Shown in pieces: positions 54,501 through 56,038 of a stretch of 56,038 bases of DNA; the first letter of the stretch is position 1; every line of letters starts with the position of its first letter. The DNA is taken from IMG/VR virus record IMGVR_UViG_3300044644_000597, positions 1 to 56,038 of that record; one strand, given 5' to 3'. This DNA comes from a virus. The position numbers and the translations under genes were made by a program. Under the pieces are notes generated by a model. It was not told where the DNA came from, did not search any database, and was given only the letters and a program-made list of their open reading frames with translations.

Positions 54501-56038
54501 CAACCCCAACGCCGTACAGGTGGCTCGCACGGACGAGACCCCGGTGACCGATGACCAAGAAGGCATGACTTTCGTCAGCGCTCCGAAGACTAAGGGTAAA
54601 CCCGAAGTCAAGACCGAGCAGACGACCCAGCCTCGCGGCCAGTTGCGACTGTCGTTCGGTCCTCGCCCATCCACAGACACGCCTTCGATGACCCGGCTGC
54701 GCGAGCGCATGGACGGCATCATCAAGGGTGCCAGCAGCATCAAGTTCTTCCAGGACACCATCGTGGGCCTGGAGCAGCAGATCGCCGACATCGAGTCGAA
54801 GATCAAGGCGCTGGACAAGATCGAGGTAGACGGCAAGACGTTCACCGCGATCAACGATGACGACGAGGCTCCCGGCCTGTGGGGCATCTACGACATGAAC
54901 GCCTACGACCGGTTCGCCGATGGCTTCGTGGCGGACAAGCCGAGCTCACGCCAAGAGCTGCTGGCCGCACGTCGCCTGCTGACAGAGGAGCTGACCAAGG
55001 TCCGCGAGAACTCGATCTCCGCCAAGGCCCGCCTGTTCAAGCAGTCGATGAGCCGTGTGGCTGACCGCCTGATGACTGCCGCACGTTCGGCAATCTCTGG
55101 CGGCATGCCCGAAGCGGACGCACGCAAGGTGTTCAACGACTACTACAGCGCGATCTCCTTCCGCGAGACTCGAGCTGTTGAAGAGGCTGAGCGCATCGAG
55201 CTGCCTGTGGCTGATGCCCAGAGCGACATGTTCGACGGCCTGCGCGTGGCGATGGGCTTCGTGTCTGACTACCGCAACAAGCTGCTGTCGGCCAGTGACC
55301 TGAACGGCTACATCGACCAGGGCCTGCGCGACGGTGACTTCAGCTTCCAAGACGTGACGGCTGCGTTCCGTTCGTTCCGCCTCGACATCCCTCGCGGCGT
55401 ACTGGATGTGAGCAGCCAACTGGCTGTGCGCAAGCCTCTGGCCAAGCACCTCGAGGAAGCTGGCCACTCCACCGCCACCCGCATGGAATGGCTCACCAGC
55501 ATGGACAAGGTCATGTCGGTGAACCCTGGCTCCCGTGCTCGCTTCACGGCCGAGGAGCTGGCGCTGCACGAGAACGTGTTTGCCAAGCGTGGCGAACTGC
55601 GTTCACGCCGCAAAGTCACGGAGCAGACCGTCGCCGCGGACAACGCTGACGACGCCTTCCCAGCCCTGTTGTTCAACAACTACACCCTGGCCGATGCGGT
55701 CAAGGACAAGACGCTGAGCAAGTGGTTGGGCGATGCCCGCGAGGCATGGATGCAGGACGTGGCCTTCGCTCTGCGCAGCCGCCCTGACCTGTCTGGCGAA
55801 ATCCTCACTGGCCTGGCCGATGACCGCGCTGCGTTCGATTCCTGGGTGCAGCAGAAGAAGGACGCGATCGCCAAGGAAGCCGTGATCTTGGCCAAGGTTC
55901 CAGCCTTCGCTGAAATCCGCAACATGGACTACGCCGAGCAGGTTCTGACCAGCGTGCCTGGCACCACTCCTGCCGACATCGAGCGCCTGTACGCCACCGT
56001 CGCCAACTCCGAACTGAACGAACTGCCGTCCGTGCTGG
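51547..56038 (+). CDS. Giant polyvalent virion protein, N-terminal part (continues at 2-4402)
   Basis: The frame opens at ATG 51547 (AAGGAATCT upstream) and has no stop before the right edge, so it continues through the 284-base overlap into 2-4402. Visible along residues 1-1497: a helical N-terminus, a Gly/Ala-rich hydrophobic stretch (about 169-215), a zincin motif LGHEVFHDLERR (His at about 725), Pro/Ala linkers near 925-960, and long helical segments. Two separate HEXXH/HEXXG-type sites (here and near 1738) in one chain are notable. Polyvalent proteins are injected into the host and combine several enzymatic domains. The full length, about 2,869 aa, is within their usual range. Confidence 0.9.
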   Translation, partial: MSSVDLSKLFDNPPPTRGLKGPGAGVNMDNLFYKPDDAARQEVQEMVTPTKKPETTFDKVDSAITRLFGTNTANPNEIDATGIERVKADEKAKQAEITARRAELGTDDKSRGYGMKTFDSAAAGLASMVGATAEYVGRQTGIKTIEELGQKAQVDAAALTPEDQDLLQKVVGGVASTLPMIAGGMAVGAGAGALGAGAGLARIVGAGAAAAMEAPSIGQEAFEGALKNTGNETVAERQGYKAIAYNLPLTFITNKLGFFADKGGRIVQAGKSVLAEGGQEGSQKVLTNVMGYEPTGKGVSEEALIGGLSGGIVKGITYRGNTAESGAGDVGGDIINKPPSQGKPSGDAPDDRMAGTELPPMSWMEVNQTLQAKPALLAVMSQDAKTDEERELISRAIARSEVGDQVQEALADAKLMEDTRRELANDTAQAFMTDLQSSMDMYANGKPPAGTYKVPSPKEGLFQTWDEMWESADYAAQTEQEADQIKANEAAANMQVRKPAAPAPAAEVQANPVADESREELDPADQFEASAVAQGLGVRKTGSGLDQAASGAEGSSVDVSKLTTPDGTVVPLTDKNRGGYEAEFARRGSEINGLTNPAVRQSAINNATKEMLEIGFTAQEASEILSSEAPTSVVTGREGTFENLSKTMSVEFGEPLENFQQTKAPTYFNRIGNLFGVNVVAYNYTGKNPAIRKKSGRYMANSNGRGTVLLNLTAADNASLFVLGHEVFHDLERRFPIQAQQLALEIKSYLSSAAQARYKQFYEGKGQANKTDSEIAADVMGTMFTDKKFWQQLGQRNPSVLDRILQVMDTIISSFRANAQSSRQQIGKEIAQFEKVRDMMASFASQGIQQAAQGKGKPSLPPQVSDMDEMPSKPADDAKALERVVNLLREGNLPAAARTFKEAGLYAKGFGSFTELQRMATQPAQTAAPAPQKAAAAPTPAPAAKAAPAPADRQQTVTTDDGRTVRVDERKRYGDYVNRSGQLVTNPNAVQVARTDETPVTDDQEGMTFVSAPKTKGKPEVKTEQTTQPRGQLRLSFGPRPSTDTPSMTRLRERMDGIIKGASSIKFFQDTIVGLEQQIADIESKIKALDKIEVDGKTFTAINDDDEAPGLWGIYDMNAYDRFADGFVADKPSSRQELLAARRLLTEELTKVRENSISAKARLFKQSMSRVADRLMTAARSAISGGMPEADARKVFNDYYSAISFRETRAVEEAERIELPVADAQSDMFDGLRVAMGFVSDYRNKLLSASDLNGYIDQGLRDGDFSFQDVTAAFRSFRLDIPRGVLDVSSQLAVRKPLAKHLEEAGHSTATRMEWLTSMDKVMSVNPGSRARFTAEELALHENVFAKRGELRSRRKVTEQTVAADNADDAFPALLFNNYTLADAVKDKTLSKWLGDAREAWMQDVAFALRSRPDLSGEILTGLADDRAAFDSWVQQKKDAIAKEAVILAKVPAFAEIRNMDYAEQVLTSVPGTTPADIERLYATVANSELNELPSVL
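55755..56038 (+). repeat. Window-end overlap with bases 1-284
   Basis: Bases 55755-56038 equal 1-284 except at positions 16, 43, 55, 134 and 157 (and their partners 55754 bases on). Four differences fall at third codon positions, and the fifth is the silent Leu CTG/TTG change at 134. The most economical reading is a circular or circularly permuted genome with sequence variants mixed in the assembly. Confidence 0.95.

Overview
This window looks like the essentially complete genome of a temperate, short-tailed (podovirus-like) phage, cut open inside one giant gene. The first 284 bases match the last 284 (1-284 against 55755-56038) except at five positions, and all five differences are silent. 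Joined there, the open frame running off the right edge continues in frame into the frame that enters at the left edge, giving a single gene of about 2,869 codons. The host is probably a betaproteobacterium of the Burkholderiales. Next to the integrase lies the 3' half of a tRNA-Asn gene (4919-4963) that, from memory, resembles tRNA-Asn genes of that order, and the G+C-rich coding style agrees.

There are four transcription blocks. (1) 26.0 kb rightward through the window edge to 4.8 kb is the late block: a small Cys-rich gene, six tRNAs (Pro, Tyr, Asn, Trp, Ser, Ser), terminase, portal, scaffold, capsid, tail adaptors, fibres and adhesin, a QueC-like PP-loop protein, a lysis and membrane cassette with nested spanins and a GH19 endolysin, a possible tail nozzle, internal virion proteins and the giant polyvalent protein. 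(2) 10.8 to 5.0 kb leftward is an early operon: ERF annealase, an SSB-tailed protein, a Cas4/RecB-like nuclease, an excisionase-type HTH, a MazG-like pyrophosphohydrolase, a Tad2-type (DUF2829) anti-Thoeris candidate and, last, the integrase beside attP. (3) 11.1 to 16.5 kb rightward is a tightly overlapping replication operon led by a T7-gp4-like primase-helicase and ending with a Holliday-junction-resolvase-like nuclease. (4) 25.6 to 16.7 kb leftward is an accessory block of about 23 mostly small unknown genes. Its two recognisable enzymes are a class II glutamine amidotransferase and an ATP-grasp-like amidoligase, side by side, a predicted peptide or amide modification system.

The accessory block has two repeated regulatory designs that are not explained by its genes. 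One is a cassette of a UNCG-tetraloop terminator followed by a conserved promoter-like box placed directly before a ribosome binding site (four copies, one degenerate). The other is a family of three leader hairpins whose stems differ in sequence but keep their pairing, with related loops and the same AGACA flank. No DNA polymerase, RNA polymerase, reverse transcriptase, CRISPR array, insertion sequence or clear CI-type repressor was seen. Several genes shorter than 60 codons were found by reading the sequence directly and are listed.
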